A DNA stretch of 64,000 nucleotides from Pseudomonas sp. S06B 330 (GTDB lineage: Bacteria; Pseudomonadota; Gammaproteobacteria; Pseudomonadales; Pseudomonadaceae). The notes beneath the pieces were generated by a model. The model saw nothing but the letters and a program-made list of their open reading frames with translations. It did no database searches and was not told where the DNA came from. The translations under genes were made by a program, and so were the position numbers. The DNA is taken from positions 3,158,501-3,222,500 of the forward strand of contig NZ_CP088149.1 of NCBI RefSeq assembly GCF_002845275.2, read 5' to 3'. Below are positions 9,438 through 17,941 of the stretch, in pieces (position 1 is the stretch's first letter; each line of letters starts with the position of its first letter).

Positions 9438-9789
9438 GGGAGCAATCAGCCCGGCGCAGGTGGTGGACTTCTGCCTGAGCCTGCCCGGTGCACGGGAAGA
9501 CTACAAATGGGGCGGTGTACGAGTGTTCTCGATTGCCGGCAACAAGATGTTCGCGGTGTTGGACCTGGCCGGCGCTGGTTTGTCGTTCAAGGTCGACAGC
9601 GAGCTGTTCCTCGGTTACGTCGACCGCCCCGGCGTGCGCCCGGCACCGTATCTGGCACGGGCACACTGGATCAGCTTGGCACCCCCCTACCCAATGGCTC
9701 GCGAGGAGCTCTGCGACCTGCTGCAGCGCTCCCACCAACTGGTGGTCAGGCGCCTGCCCAAACGCCTGCAGCCGGGCCTGCTTATCTGA
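9430..9789 (+). CDS. MmcQ/YjbR family protein
   Basis: The 119-residue product matches the MmcQ/YjbR (DUF419, CyaY-like fold) family. It begins with a helix around LSLPGAREDYKWGGVRVF, then FAVLDLAGAGLSFKVD and PAPYLARAHWISL, and ends in a Leu/Arg-rich helix (VVRRLPKRLQP). Family members are small, possibly DNA-binding proteins without an agreed function. The ATG at 9430 overlaps the end of the LysR gene by eight bases, which points to translational coupling. The 3' end overlaps the convergent DUF1294 gene by eight bases. Confidence 0.85.
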   Translation: MSKGAISPAQVVDFCLSLPGAREDYKWGGVRVFSIAGNKMFAVLDLAGAGLSFKVDSELFLGYVDRPGVRPAPYLARAHWISLAPPYPMAREELCDLLQRSHQLVVRRLPKRLQPGLLI

Positions 9790-10228
9790 GCAGCGGGCCC
9801 AGCGCGCTGTCCAGCCAACGACCACCGAGCAGCAGGTGGTCGACCCAGAACAGCTGGTGCACGGCAACAATGGCCCAGAAACTCAGCTGAAACGACAGCT
9901 TTCGGGTTTTGTGCCGAAAGGCCTGCTGGGCCAGTAACGCCCCTGGCCAGCCGCCGCACAACTCACTGGCGTGCAGGACTTTTTCCGGGGTCCGCCAGCC
10001 TTGGACACGTGCTTGCTGCTTGTCACGCCAATACAGCGCAAAGCTGATCAGACTGGCCAGCGGATACGCCACAGCGGGTAGCCATGACTGGCCGCTGAGC
10101 AGCATCTGTAGCGCACCACCGAGCGGCAGCAAACACAGGCCGAAGAACACCAGGAGTTTACTGCGCGGGTGCTGGACAGCGCTGTTAGCGGTAACAGCGC
10201 GTCGCGCAGAAGCTTGAGTGCGGCTCAT
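9782..10228 (-). CDS. DUF1294 small membrane protein
   Basis: This 148-residue protein has three or four hydrophobic segments and the DUF1294 signature region. That comprises YWRDKQQARVQGWRTPEKVLH followed by CGGWPGALLAQQAFRHKT and a final membrane helix. Some larger family members carry an N-terminal cold-shock domain; this one does not, although it has a basic N-terminus. The function is unknown. It sits four bases after the stop of... more precisely just downstream of uppP on the same strand, separated by only three bases, so the two are probably one transcript. Confidence 0.82.
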   Translation of the reverse strand: MSRTQASARRAVTANSAVQHPRSKLLVFFGLCLLPLGGALQMLLSGQSWLPAVAYPLASLISFALYWRDKQQARVQGWRTPEKVLHASELCGGWPGALLAQQAFRHKTRKLSFQLSFWAIVAVHQLFWVDHLLLGGRWLDSALGPLLR

Positions 10229-10231
10229 CGA

Positions 10232-11062
10232 TCAACCGTGCGCCGTGGCCCAGTCGACCACACCGAACTGCCAGGTGGCCAGGATGATCAGGCCAAAGAC
10301 AATCCGGTACCAGGCAAACATCGCATAGCTGTGGTTGGCGATGAAACGCAGCAGGCCGCGTACCGCGATCATGGCGAAGATGAACGAGACCACGAAGCCA
10401 ATGGCGAACACCGGGAAGTCATCCGGCTGGAACAGATCGCGGTACTTGTAGCCCGAATACACCGCGGCACCGACCATCGTGGGCATGGCCAGGAAGAATG
10501 AGAACTCGGTTGCTGCCTTGCGCGACAGGCCAAACAGCAGGCCACCAATAATAGTCGAGCCGGACCGCGAGGTTCCCGGGATCATTGCCAGGCACTGGGT
10601 AAAGCCGATCTTCAGGGCATCGGTCCAACGCATGTCATCGACCTGCTCAACCTGGACCACGTGCTCACGGCGCTCAGCCCAGAGCATGATGACCCCACCG
10701 ATTACCAACGCAGTGGCTACCGTGATGGGATTGAACAGGTATTCATGGATCAGGTCGGCAAACAGCACGCCCAACACCACTGCCGGCATGAAGGCGATCA
10801 GCAGATTGGCCGTGAAGCGTTGGGCCTGACGTTCCTTGGGCAAACCCAGGACCACGTCGAAGATCTTGCGTCGAAATTCCCAGACCACCGCCAGGATGGC
10901 CCCTAGCTGAATGATGATGTTGAAGGCCATCGCCCGCTCACCACCGAAGTTGATCAGGTCGGCAACAACAATCTGGTGCCCGGTACTGGAGATCGGCAAG
11001 AACTCGGTCAAGCCTTCGACAATACCCAAAATGACGGCCTGCAGGCCGGTCCAAAGATCCAT
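10232..11062 (-). CDS. uppP: Undecaprenyl-diphosphatase UppP (BacA)
   Basis: The 276-residue integral membrane enzyme dephosphorylates undecaprenyl pyrophosphate to recycle the lipid carrier for peptidoglycan and O-antigen synthesis, and gives bacitracin tolerance. The two active-site motifs are present: [15 protein letters not shown] near the N-terminus and [10 protein letters not shown] in the second half. Seven to eight membrane helices and the length fit the BacA family. It is the first gene of a probable two-gene unit with the DUF1294 protein and is divergent from the chemoreceptor gene. Confidence 0.96.
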   Translation of the reverse strand: MDLWTGLQAVILGIVEGLTEFLPISSTGHQIVVADLINFGGERAMAFNIIIQLGAILAVVWEFRRKIFDVVLGLPKERQAQRFTANLLIAFMPAVVLGVLFADLIHEYLFNPITVATALVIGGVIMLWAERREHVVQVEQVDDMRWTDALKIGFTQCLAMIPGTSRSGSTIIGGLLFGLSRKAATEFSFFLAMPTMVGAAVYSGYKYRDLFQPDDFPVFAIGFVVSFIFAMIAVRGLLRFIANHSYAMFAWYRIVFGLIILATWQFGVVDWATAHG

Positions 11063-11364
11063 TATTCCCCCACGAAGCGATGCCTATGGCACGCCCCCGT
11101 TGTAGTTTCCATCAGCCAAAGCCAGGTTCGAATGCCCGGTCGTTTTACAGCGACAGTTGGTCGCAAAGTCGGCAAAAAAGTTCAGCCACCCTTCAGGTTT
11201 GTCCCGACCGGGCCGAAATCCTATCAGACCTCTCGTGTAAACGCTGCTGGTCGGCACTACACACCTTGTACGAATCAGGCACTTAGGCCTTGGTCGAGTA
11301 GGTGGTGGGGGAAAAGCATGCTGGTATGCGCAGGACAATAAAAAGAATCCGGGGTGACCGTTCC
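11063..11364. other. Divergent intergenic region between uppP and the chemoreceptor gene
   Basis: About 300 bases that must hold the promoters of uppP (leftward) and of the chemoreceptor (rightward). I see no clear sigma-54 site, riboswitch, long inverted repeat or small gene. A GGGGTGA ribosome binding site lies just upstream of the chemoreceptor start. Confidence 0.5.
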
Positions 11365-12999
11365 ATGAAGACTCTACGAAGCCTGTCAATCAGCCGCCGC
11401 TTGTGGCTGATCCTGGTAGTGGCGGTGGCGATGCTGTTGACCTTGGGCCTGCTGATGCTCAGGCAGATCCATGGCGATTTGTACCAGGCCAAGGCCGAGA
11501 AAACCCGCCATGTGGTGGAAACTGCCGCCGGTGTGCTGGCTTATTATCAGGGCCTGGAGGCTAGCGGCACCCTGAGCCGCGAGTCGGCCCAGCAACAGGC
11601 CTTGAGTGCAGTACGCGGCTTACGCTACGACCAGAATGACTACTTCTGGATCAACGACCTGGGGCCGAAGATGATCATGCACCCGGCCAACCCCAAGCTC
11701 GACGGCCAGGACCTTTCCGCCGTGCGCGACCCGGACGGGTTTGCCGTGTTCAACGAAATGGTCGCCTTGGCCAAGGCCCAGGGTGCGGGCAGTATCGACT
11801 ATCGCTGGCCCAAGCCCGGCGCCAGCGAGCCGGTTGAAAAGACCTCGTATATCCTGTTGTTCAAGCCCTGGGGCTGGGTTATTGGCTCAGGTATCTATAT
11901 CGATGACATGCAGAACGAGTTCTTGCGCCAATTGCGTGACGCCTCACTGCTGGGTCTGGGCATCGCCCTGGTCATGACCTTGCTGGTGGTGGTCATTGCC
12001 CGCAGCATCTCGCGCCCCTTGCAAGAGGCAGTGGATGCCATGGCCATGATCGCCAGCGGCGAAAGCGACCTCACCCGCCGTCTGGATACCCATGGCCGCG
12101 ATGAAGTCACCCGATTGGGCGAGCACTTCAATCGCTTTACCGGCAAGCTGCAGGGGGTAATCAGCCAACTGCAGGGTGCCGCGCAGGCACTGGGTCAATC
12201 GGCAGTGGATGTCGGCAACAATGCCAATCAGGCGCAACAGCACAGCGAACAGCAATCGGCGCAGATGGAGCAGGTGGCCACGGCGATCAATGAAGTGACC
12301 TACGCTGTGCAGGATGTCGCCCGTAATGCCGAACAGGCGTCCACTGAGATGCGCGACGCCCAGCACCGCGCCGAGCAGGGTCAGCAGAGCATCCATGGCA
12401 GCCTGCAGCAGATCGATCAATTGTCCGGCACCATTGATGAAGCGGTCACAGTGATCCAGACCCTGGCCAGCCAGAGCACGCGAATCGGTAGCGTGCTGGA
12501 AGTGATCCGTTCGATTGCCGAACAGACCAACCTGCTCGCGCTCAACGCGGCCATTGAGGCGGCCCGGGCAGGCGAACAAGGCCGTGGCTTTGCCGTGGTC
12601 GCCGACGAAGTCCGTTTGCTGGCCCAGCGCACCCAGCAATCGACTGCAGAAATCCAGAGCATGATCGAGCATTTGCAAGGGCAGTCCGAGGCGGCAGTCA
12701 AAGCGATCGACGCCAGCAGTTCAGCCTCTCGCCAGACGATCGAGCGAGCCAACGAAGCGGGGGTCAGCCTGGACGCCATCAGTCAGGCGTTGCACAACCT
12801 CACCGCCCTCAACGCCTCGATTGCCAGTGCGACCCTGCAGCAGTCTCACGTCGTCGAGGACATCAACCGCAGTGTCACCGACACCGCCGACCTCTCACGC
12901 CAGACGGCAGTGGCGGCCCAGCAATCGAGCAGTGCGGGAGTGGCATTGAATCAATTGCGCGAACAACTGGATCGGTTGTTGGGGCAGTTCCGCGTTTAA
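11365..12999 (+). CDS. Methyl-accepting chemotaxis protein with single Cache sensor
   Basis: The 544-residue chemoreceptor has a first membrane helix near residues 14-34, a periplasmic single-Cache domain with the signature [20 protein letters not shown] and [13 protein letters not shown], and a second membrane helix near 190-210. A HAMP domain ([19 protein letters not shown]) and a full cytoplasmic signalling domain follow. Its hairpin tip reads [20 protein letters not shown], and [12 protein letters not shown] follows. Such Cache receptors often bind small carboxylates, but the ligand cannot be read from sequence. The ATG at 11365 is chosen over upstream starts because of the GGGGTGA site and because it begins the membrane helix. 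No C-terminal CheR-tether pentapeptide is seen. Confidence 0.93.
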   Translation: MKTLRSLSISRRLWLILVVAVAMLLTLGLLMLRQIHGDLYQAKAEKTRHVVETAAGVLAYYQGLEASGTLSRESAQQQALSAVRGLRYDQNDYFWINDLGPKMIMHPANPKLDGQDLSAVRDPDGFAVFNEMVALAKAQGAGSIDYRWPKPGASEPVEKTSYILLFKPWGWVIGSGIYIDDMQNEFLRQLRDASLLGLGIALVMTLLVVVIARSISRPLQEAVDAMAMIASGESDLTRRLDTHGRDEVTRLGEHFNRFTGKLQGVISQLQGAAQALGQSAVDVGNNANQAQQHSEQQSAQMEQVATAINEVTYAVQDVARNAEQASTEMRDAQHRAEQGQQSIHGSLQQIDQLSGTIDEAVTVIQTLASQSTRIGSVLEVIRSIAEQTNLLALNAAIEAARAGEQGRGFAVVADEVRLLAQRTQQSTAEIQSMIEHLQGQSEAAVKAIDASSSASRQTIERANEAGVSLDAISQALHNLTALNASIASATLQQSHVVEDINRSVTDTADLSRQTAVAAQQSSSAGVALNQLREQLDRLLGQFRV

Positions 13000-13003
13000 C
13001 CCT

Positions 13004-13076
13004 CATCACCGGCAAGGCCGACGCCTACAGGGAAGCTGAACACGGACACTTGTGGGCGCCGGCCTTGCCGGCGATG
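13004..13076. repeat. Extragenic palindrome (REP-like inverted repeat)
   Basis: Inverted arms CATCACCGGCAAGGCCGACG and GTGGGCGCCGGCCTTGCCGG followed by CGATG lie just after the chemoreceptor stop. This is the same extragenic palindrome type as at 5287-5345 and 57172-57256. Confidence 0.75.
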
Positions 13077-13140
13077 GGCTGCAGCGCAGCCCCAATCATG
13101 TACAATCCTCGCCCTCCCCCGAACCTGCCTAGGAACGCCG

Positions 13141-13707
13141 ATGTCCGGCCTCGAACTGTTCGCCGCCGTGCTCGGCGTTATCGCCGTGTGGCTCACGACC
13201 AAACAGAACCCTTGGTGCTGGCCTATTGGCCTGGTGATGGTGCTGCTCTACAGCTGGGTATTCTTTGAAGTGCGCTTGTATTCGGACATGCTCCTGCAAC
13301 TGGTCTATGCCGTGCTGCAGCTCTACGGCTGGTGGCAATGGACGCGCCCGGACCACCAACGCGAAGCCCGGCAGGTGACGCATCTGGATACCCAATCGAT
13401 GCTGTTTAGTTTGGGCCTGGGTCTGCTTGGCAGCCTTGCCCTGGGTGCCGCCATGGCCACCTGGACCGATGCCGCACAACCCTGGCTGGACGCGGCGCTC
13501 ACCGCTTTCAGCCTGGTCGCGCAGCTGTGGATGGCACAAAAGCGCGTGCAGTGCTGGCCGCTGTGGATTGTGCTGGATGTGATCTTTGTCGGCCTGTTCC
13601 TGTACAAGGCGCTTTATCTGACGGCGGCGCTCTACGCCCTGTTCACTCTGATAGCCGTGCAGGGCTGGCGTCAGTGGCGGCGCGACCCGGCGCTGGTCAG
13701 CGCATGA
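13141..13707 (+). CDS. pnuC: Nicotinamide riboside/mononucleotide transporter PnuC
   Basis: The 188-residue membrane protein has about seven hydrophobic segments and PnuC signatures: TKQNPWCWPIGLVMVLLYS near the N-terminus, YGWWQWTRP in the middle, and QKRVQCWPLWIVLDV with a Trp-rich substrate-binding helix. PnuC transporters bring in a pyridine-nucleoside precursor that is trapped by phosphorylation. The next gene encodes a P-loop kinase and overlaps by the four bases ATGA, which supports a NAD-salvage uptake pair. No riboswitch is evident upstream. Confidence 0.93.
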   Translation: MSGLELFAAVLGVIAVWLTTKQNPWCWPIGLVMVLLYSWVFFEVRLYSDMLLQLVYAVLQLYGWWQWTRPDHQREARQVTHLDTQSMLFSLGLGLLGSLALGAAMATWTDAAQPWLDAALTAFSLVAQLWMAQKRVQCWPLWIVLDVIFVGLFLYKALYLTAALYALFTLIAVQGWRQWRRDPALVSA

Positions 13708-14228
13708 AAGTCCTGGTACTGACCGGCCCTGAATCCAGTGGCAAAAGCTGGCTGGCGAACGCGATTCAGGCCACATTTGGCGGCATATTGGTCGATGAAT
13801 ACGTACGGCACTTTATCGACAGCGAAGCCCGCGACACCTGCTACGCTGACATTCCAGCGATAGCCATTGGCCAGCTGGCATGGGAGGACGACGCCCGCGC
13901 CAAACAACCGTCGCTGTTGATTCTCGATACCCATCTGTTAAGCAACATGCTGTGGAGTCGCACCCTGTTTGGCGACTGCCCGGCATGGCTCGAGGACGCG
14001 TTATTGACGCGTCATTACGACCTGCACTTGCTGCTCAGCCCTGAGTCCATCGCCTGGCATGACGACGGCCAACGCTGCCAGCCAGAGCTGAGCGAACGCC
14101 TGGCGTTTTTCCAGGCCACCCACGCTTGGCTGACGCGCCACCAGCAGCCTTATCAGGTGGTACAAGGCGACTGGGACCAGCGCAAGCGTGCAGCGTTTGA
14201 AGCGGTGACCCGTTTGCTCGACGATTGA
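13704..14228 (+). CDS. NadR-like P-loop kinase (probable ribosylnicotinamide kinase)
   Basis: The 174-residue product starts MKVLVLTGPESSGKSWLANA, a Walker A P-loop of the AAA_28/NadR kinase type. It continues with DEYVRHFIDS and a LLILDTHLLSN strand like that of nicotinamide riboside kinases. It lacks the adenylyltransferase and helix-turn-helix domains of full-length NadR. Coupled translation with pnuC (ATGA overlap) suggests that it phosphorylates imported nicotinamide riboside, trapping it in the cell. The substrate is inferred from context. Confidence 0.85.
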   Translation: MKVLVLTGPESSGKSWLANAIQATFGGILVDEYVRHFIDSEARDTCYADIPAIAIGQLAWEDDARAKQPSLLILDTHLLSNMLWSRTLFGDCPAWLEDALLTRHYDLHLLLSPESIAWHDDGQRCQPELSERLAFFQATHAWLTRHQQPYQVVQGDWDQRKRAAFEAVTRLLDD

Positions 14229-14485
14229 ATTGCTTCTCCCCCGCTGCGCAACTGTCCATTCCTGTAACACTGTCACCCGCGCAAACCCGCGATTTAAAGC
14301 GGCCAGGGCGCGCCTGTGCAAAAGTGTTAACAACCTGAAACAGTCAACGTGCGAGCGCCTTGATGAGCAATAACGCACACAGGATCGACGCGTCTATCGC
14401 ACCTCTGTATCAGCGGCGATACACCTTTTTTTGACTATGGCGACGAATAAAATCAACCCATTGTTTTTCAATAATAAATAAAAAC
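14229..14485. other. Upstream region of the fap operon
   Basis: About 255 bases between the kinase stop and the sigma-54 promoter of fapA. It includes an AT-rich part from about 14420 to 14484 with oligo-T and oligo-A runs. Activator sites for a sigma-54 enhancer-binding protein would be expected here, but I cannot define one with confidence. No small gene is supported. Confidence 0.45.
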
Positions 14486-14501
14486 CGGCACACCTTCTGC
14501 T
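14486..14501 (+). promoter_or_regulatory. Putative sigma-54 promoter of fapABCDEF
   Basis: CGGCACACCTTCTGCT has the invariant GG and GC dinucleotides exactly 12 bases apart (14487 and 14499), matching TGGCAC-N5-TTGCW with one mismatch in each half. It would start transcription near 14511, about 45 bases before the fapA GTG. Spacing and position make it a strong match; it has not been tested. Confidence 0.75.
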
Positions 14502-14554
14502 CTCTTCCTCGCAGCGCTGAACAGGGACAGCGCACTGAAGAAGGAATTGCCATC

Positions 14555-14992
14555 GTGGGAACATTTGACAAAGGCATCTTTAGCCTCCTGCTGGTCGGCT
14601 GCACAGTGGCAACAAGCTTGAGCTTGCCGGTCCAGGCCGAAAACGGAATCGTCGTGATTACCCGCGATGTGCAACCGCGTAATGCCATGCGCCCGCCCCT
14701 CGCCCCCGACCCCTACCCGGTCACCGTCAATACCAACCCGTCTGCTCAAATCCTTAAACAAACTAACGAATTGAGTGATGGTGACTTTGCCGATATCACC
14801 AGCGGTGCAGGCATTAGCTCGTTGATCACGCAACAGACCAACAACCTGGGCGCCAATATCAACAACCAGACCCAGCTGCCGAACCTGGCGGGTGGACGTG
14901 GTACGGGCTCCGGCAATGGCATCTCCAACATGGTCAATTCGAGTGTGCAGAAGGGCCTGGCGCCCCTGCAAATCCTGACCGGAGGCAAGTGA
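14555..14992 (+). CDS. fapA: Fap amyloid chaperone/adaptor FapA
   Basis: First gene of the Pseudomonas functional-amyloid operon. The 145-residue protein has a signal peptide (ending SLPVQA) and a Gln/Asn-rich C-terminal part (ITQQTNNLGANINNQTQLPN) typical of FapA, a periplasmic factor that affects which amyloid subunit enters the fibre. It starts at a GTG at 14555, preceded by GAAGAAGGA at good spacing. It sits directly behind a sigma-54-type promoter and is separated from fapB by one base. Confidence 0.88.
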   Translation: MGTFDKGIFSLLLVGCTVATSLSLPVQAENGIVVITRDVQPRNAMRPPLAPDPYPVTVNTNPSAQILKQTNELSDGDFADITSGAGISSLITQQTNNLGANINNQTQLPNLAGGRGTGSGNGISNMVNSSVQKGLAPLQILTGGK

Positions 14993-14993
14993 G

Positions 14994-15566
14994 ATGAGGT
15001 ACACGCTGCTGATTCTGGCCACGCTCTGCAGTACACAGGCCTTCGCTCAACCCCCCGTGATCAATAACGCCACCATCGACAGTTCCGGCAAGCAATACCA
15101 GGGCAACCTCGCGGTCAACCAGGCTGCCGGCGATCAACAGCAACAGGCAAACGCCCGGGCCATCGCCGTTGGCCACAACGCCAGCGCAAGCACCCAGATT
15201 CGCCAACGGTTGCGCACTCAGGTCGACCCCGCCATCGCTGCCCGCTCCGCCATTAAGGGCGATGCCTTCAGTCAAGGCAGCGGAGTAGTCGGCGTCAACC
15301 AGAGCTCAGGTGCCAGTAACCAGCAAGCCAACGCACTGAGTATCAGCCTCAGTGAACAACCGCAAAGTATCGACGACAGCGTCCTCATGCAACAGAACGT
15401 GGCGCTGCTCTACAACTCCGATGCAACTGCTTCTGCACCAGGCTATCGCCAGATCACTACCAGTGACCAGGCATTCACCGGTAGCCGTGGGGTGATTCAG
15501 TTGAATCAGAGCGCCGGGGTGGGAAACCGAACTGCCAATACCCTGAGCGTACGGGTCGCGGACTGA
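14994..15566 (+). CDS. fapB: Minor amyloid subunit / nucleator FapB
   Basis: The 190-residue secreted protein has a signal peptide (ending TQAFA) and three imperfect amyloid repeats. Their cores read QGNLAVNQAAGDQQQQAN, GVVGVNQSSGASNQQAN and GVIQLNQSAGVGNRTAN. This Gly-Asn-Gln pattern is shared with FapC and forms the cross-beta core. FapB is thought to nucleate FapC fibres on the cell surface. The gene follows fapA with one intervening base and is followed by fapC after about 50 bases. Confidence 0.93.
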   Translation: MRYTLLILATLCSTQAFAQPPVINNATIDSSGKQYQGNLAVNQAAGDQQQQANARAIAVGHNASASTQIRQRLRTQVDPAIAARSAIKGDAFSQGSGVVGVNQSSGASNQQANALSISLSEQPQSIDDSVLMQQNVALLYNSDATASAPGYRQITTSDQAFTGSRGVIQLNQSAGVGNRTANTLSVRVAD

Positions 15567-15618
15567 CCCAAACAGGTAAGAACAACACTTAACCTAAAAT
15601 AAAGTACGGAGAATCACC

Positions 15619-17163
15619 ATGAAACCCTCGATGGCAATCAAGCCTCTGGTTTTCGCAATTGCTGCGGTCATGGCTGTTGCTGTACAAGCTGGGCAGAACG
15701 ATCGGCGTGGTAATGGCCACCATCACGGTGGCAACAACCACACCCCTCCTCCAAAAATGGTCCCTATCAATGCGACCGCTGAAGCCTACGATAGGCAAAG
15801 CAGTACCAACAATCGCATCCTCAACGAAGGGACCATCAACGCAGCCGAGATGAACGAGTCTGCGTCGGGCACCAGCGGCAACGTCGGTGTCAACGTCGCA
15901 GCGGGCTCCGGCAACCAGCAGGACAACGCCGCCGCTATCGCTAACGCTGCTTCCGACGCCAGCGCCATCGATAACAGCTTCGTGTTCGGCAATTCCGAAG
16001 CCACCGCCAACGTCAGGCAATACAGCAACAACAACAAGGTCTACAACTTCGGCTCGACAAACTCTGCTGTGATGAACGCCTCCGGCAGTGAAGGCAGCGG
16101 CAACATGGGTATCAACATTGCTGGCGGCGACCTTAACCAGCAAAAAAATACCATGGCCATTGCCAACACCAATGCCCCGCTGGGTAACGCAACCGCCACT
16201 GCTTCGGCCAATCAAAGTGGCCCTGGCCTGGTGGTTGAAAACAAAGCCGACCGGACCTATCGCGTCGATACACTGACGTTCACTACCACCAAGAGCGGTT
16301 CGTCCTCCCGCGAAGGGACATTTGACGCCAGCGTTGACCGGAGTGCTTCTGCGAGCTCTAGCGAAAGCGGCTCATGGAACACCAGTGCCAACGGTTCCAA
16401 TAGCTGGAGTGCCAGCGGTTCGAAGAGCTCGTCCGCCAGCGGATCCAACAGCTCGTCGGCCAGCGGTTCGAACAGCTCGTCTTCCAGTGGTTCGCTCAGC
16501 GCGTCTGCCAGTGGGAACAACAGCTCGTCGGCCAGCGGTACCAACAGCCGCGATCACAGCTCTAGCTCCAATACTACGCTGTCCGCATCGCTGGACGCTT
16601 CTGTAGAAGCTAACCAGTCCTCTACCCGTACCTTCAACGATAACGAGTTCACCCGCAGCCAAAGTGCCGACGCTTCAATTAACGCAAACCTCGATGCATC
16701 AATCGATAGATCGCATGAATCCTCGTCGAACTCCTCGTACGACAGGACCCGCGACTCGTCGTTTGATCGGTCGCTGGACGTCTCGTTCGACAAGTCGCGC
16801 GAATCTTCGTACGACAAATCGCGCGAGTCTTCCTACGATAAGTCGCGCGAATCGGCGTTCGATAAGGCTTTCGAGTCTTCTTTCGAAAAAACGGCCTCCA
16901 ACTCGTATGACAAAGCTAAAGAATCTGCTTCCGAGTCCTCGGAAAGCGTTTCGAAGAGCTATAGCGAGGCTGACTCGTTTGAGCTGAGCAACACCATCTC
17001 GTTCCAAGTGCTGACCCCAACCGGCTGGGCAAACCCTGTGACCAACACTGCAACCCTGAATGGTTCGGTGAATGGCGGCAGTGGCAACCTCGGCGTCAAC
17101 GTGGCTGCCGGTGTAGGCAACCAACAAAGCAACTCGCTGGCCATTTCCAACCAATCGTTCTGA
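15619..17163 (+). CDS. fapC: Major functional-amyloid subunit FapC with an enlarged Ser-rich linker
   Basis: The 514-residue fibre subunit has a signal peptide, a His-rich start (GHHHGGNNH), and three amyloid repeats near residues 67-107, 140-182 and 475-511 (cores SGNVGVNVAAGSGNQQDN, SGNMGINIAGGDLNQQKN and SGNLGVNVAAGVGNQQSN). The linker between repeats 1 and 2 is short. That between repeats 2 and 3 is about 290 residues: a Ser/Gly/Asn tract of SGSNSSSA units followed by repeated SYDKSRES-like units. FapC of other pseudomonads is often 250-350 residues, so most of the extra length is this linker. The protein has no cysteine at all. An AAGTACGGAG site precedes the ATG. A terminator-like hairpin follows the gene. 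Confidence 0.95.
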   Translation: MKPSMAIKPLVFAIAAVMAVAVQAGQNDRRGNGHHHGGNNHTPPPKMVPINATAEAYDRQSSTNNRILNEGTINAAEMNESASGTSGNVGVNVAAGSGNQQDNAAAIANAASDASAIDNSFVFGNSEATANVRQYSNNNKVYNFGSTNSAVMNASGSEGSGNMGINIAGGDLNQQKNTMAIANTNAPLGNATATASANQSGPGLVVENKADRTYRVDTLTFTTTKSGSSSREGTFDASVDRSASASSSESGSWNTSANGSNSWSASGSKSSSASGSNSSSASGSNSSSSSGSLSASASGNNSSSASGTNSRDHSSSSNTTLSASLDASVEANQSSTRTFNDNEFTRSQSADASINANLDASIDRSHESSSNSSYDRTRDSSFDRSLDVSFDKSRESSYDKSRESSYDKSRESAFDKAFESSFEKTASNSYDKAKESASESSESVSKSYSEADSFELSNTISFQVLTPTGWANPVTNTATLNGSVNGGSGNLGVNVAAGVGNQQSNSLAISNQSF

Positions 17164-17177
17164 TTGCTATGGCCTGG

Positions 17178-17202
17178 AGGCCCCCTTCGGGGGGCCTTTT
17201 TT
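17178..17202 (+). terminator. Hairpin with T-run between fapC and fapD
   Basis: AGGCCCCC and GGGGGCCT form an 8-bp stem with a TTCG loop, followed by six T. It lies 15 bases after the fapC stop but inside the fap operon, so it is probably a partial terminator that lowers expression of fapDEF relative to fapABC. Confidence 0.85.
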
Positions 17203-17227
17203 CAACAGAACCAGAAGGCGTCCAACC

Positions 17228-17908
17228 ATGCGTATTATCGCCTTGGCGTTTTTGCTTTGTGTGGCCAGTCTGAGTGAAGCGGCGCAAATGCCACTGTCCG
17301 TCCTGCCGGGTGGCGCGGTGGTCTTCAAGCCGATCCAGAGTGTACGCGAGCGCAAATTTGCCGACCTGGTGCAACAGAAAACCGACTTCAGCTGCGGCGC
17401 AGCGGCACTGGCGACCATCCTGCGCCAAGCCTATTGGCTGGACGTGGGTGAAGAACAGATCATCGAAGGCATGCTCGCCCACGCCGATCAGGATCTTGTC
17501 AGGGTCCAGGGCTTTTCGATGCTCGACATGAAGCGCTATGTGGAAAGCCTCGGTATGCGCGCCCGTGGTTACCGGGTCGCCCCCGAGACCTTGCACAACA
17601 TTCGCATTCCGGTCGTGGTACTGATGGATATCCGTGGCTACAAGCACTTTGTGGTCATGCAAAAGGTCGACAACGGCTGGGTGTATATCGGCGATCCGGT
17701 CCTCGGCCATAAACGCTACAAAATCGATGATTTCATCAAAGGCTGGAACGGCATCATCTTCGCCATCATTGGCAAGGGCTACGACAAGACCAATGCCCTG
17801 CTCGACCCTCCTCTGCCACTGACCGCCAAGGGCCGCATCAATAACTTCACCCCGGTGCAAGACGCCGAGTTGATGGATTTCGGATTCATCCAAAGCGACT
17901 TCTTCTAA
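17228..17908 (+). CDS. fapD: Fap system C39-like cysteine protease FapD
   Basis: The 226-residue protein has a signal peptide (ending LSEA) and a peptidase C39-like domain. The catalytic Cys is in KTDFSCGAAALATIL (about residue 56), the His is in YKHFVVMQK and the Asp in IGDPVLGHKRY. C39 domains usually process double-glycine leaders in ABC exporters; FapD is a stand-alone periplasmic relative needed for Fap secretion. Position between fapC and fapE and length fit FapD. A terminator-like hairpin precedes it, suggesting lower expression than fapC. Confidence 0.92.
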   Translation: MRIIALAFLLCVASLSEAAQMPLSVLPGGAVVFKPIQSVRERKFADLVQQKTDFSCGAAALATILRQAYWLDVGEEQIIEGMLAHADQDLVRVQGFSMLDMKRYVESLGMRARGYRVAPETLHNIRIPVVVLMDIRGYKHFVVMQKVDNGWVYIGDPVLGHKRYKIDDFIKGWNGIIFAIIGKGYDKTNALLDPPLPLTAKGRINNFTPVQDAELMDFGFIQSDFF

Positions 17909-17941
17909 TGACAAGGGAGCACGAGGCTCCGGGAGCATCCC

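Noticed and set aside
16380..16900. Repeated short units that could look like a CRISPR or satellite array
   Set aside because: Units are in frame within fapC, have no unique spacers, and encode the Ser-rich linker.
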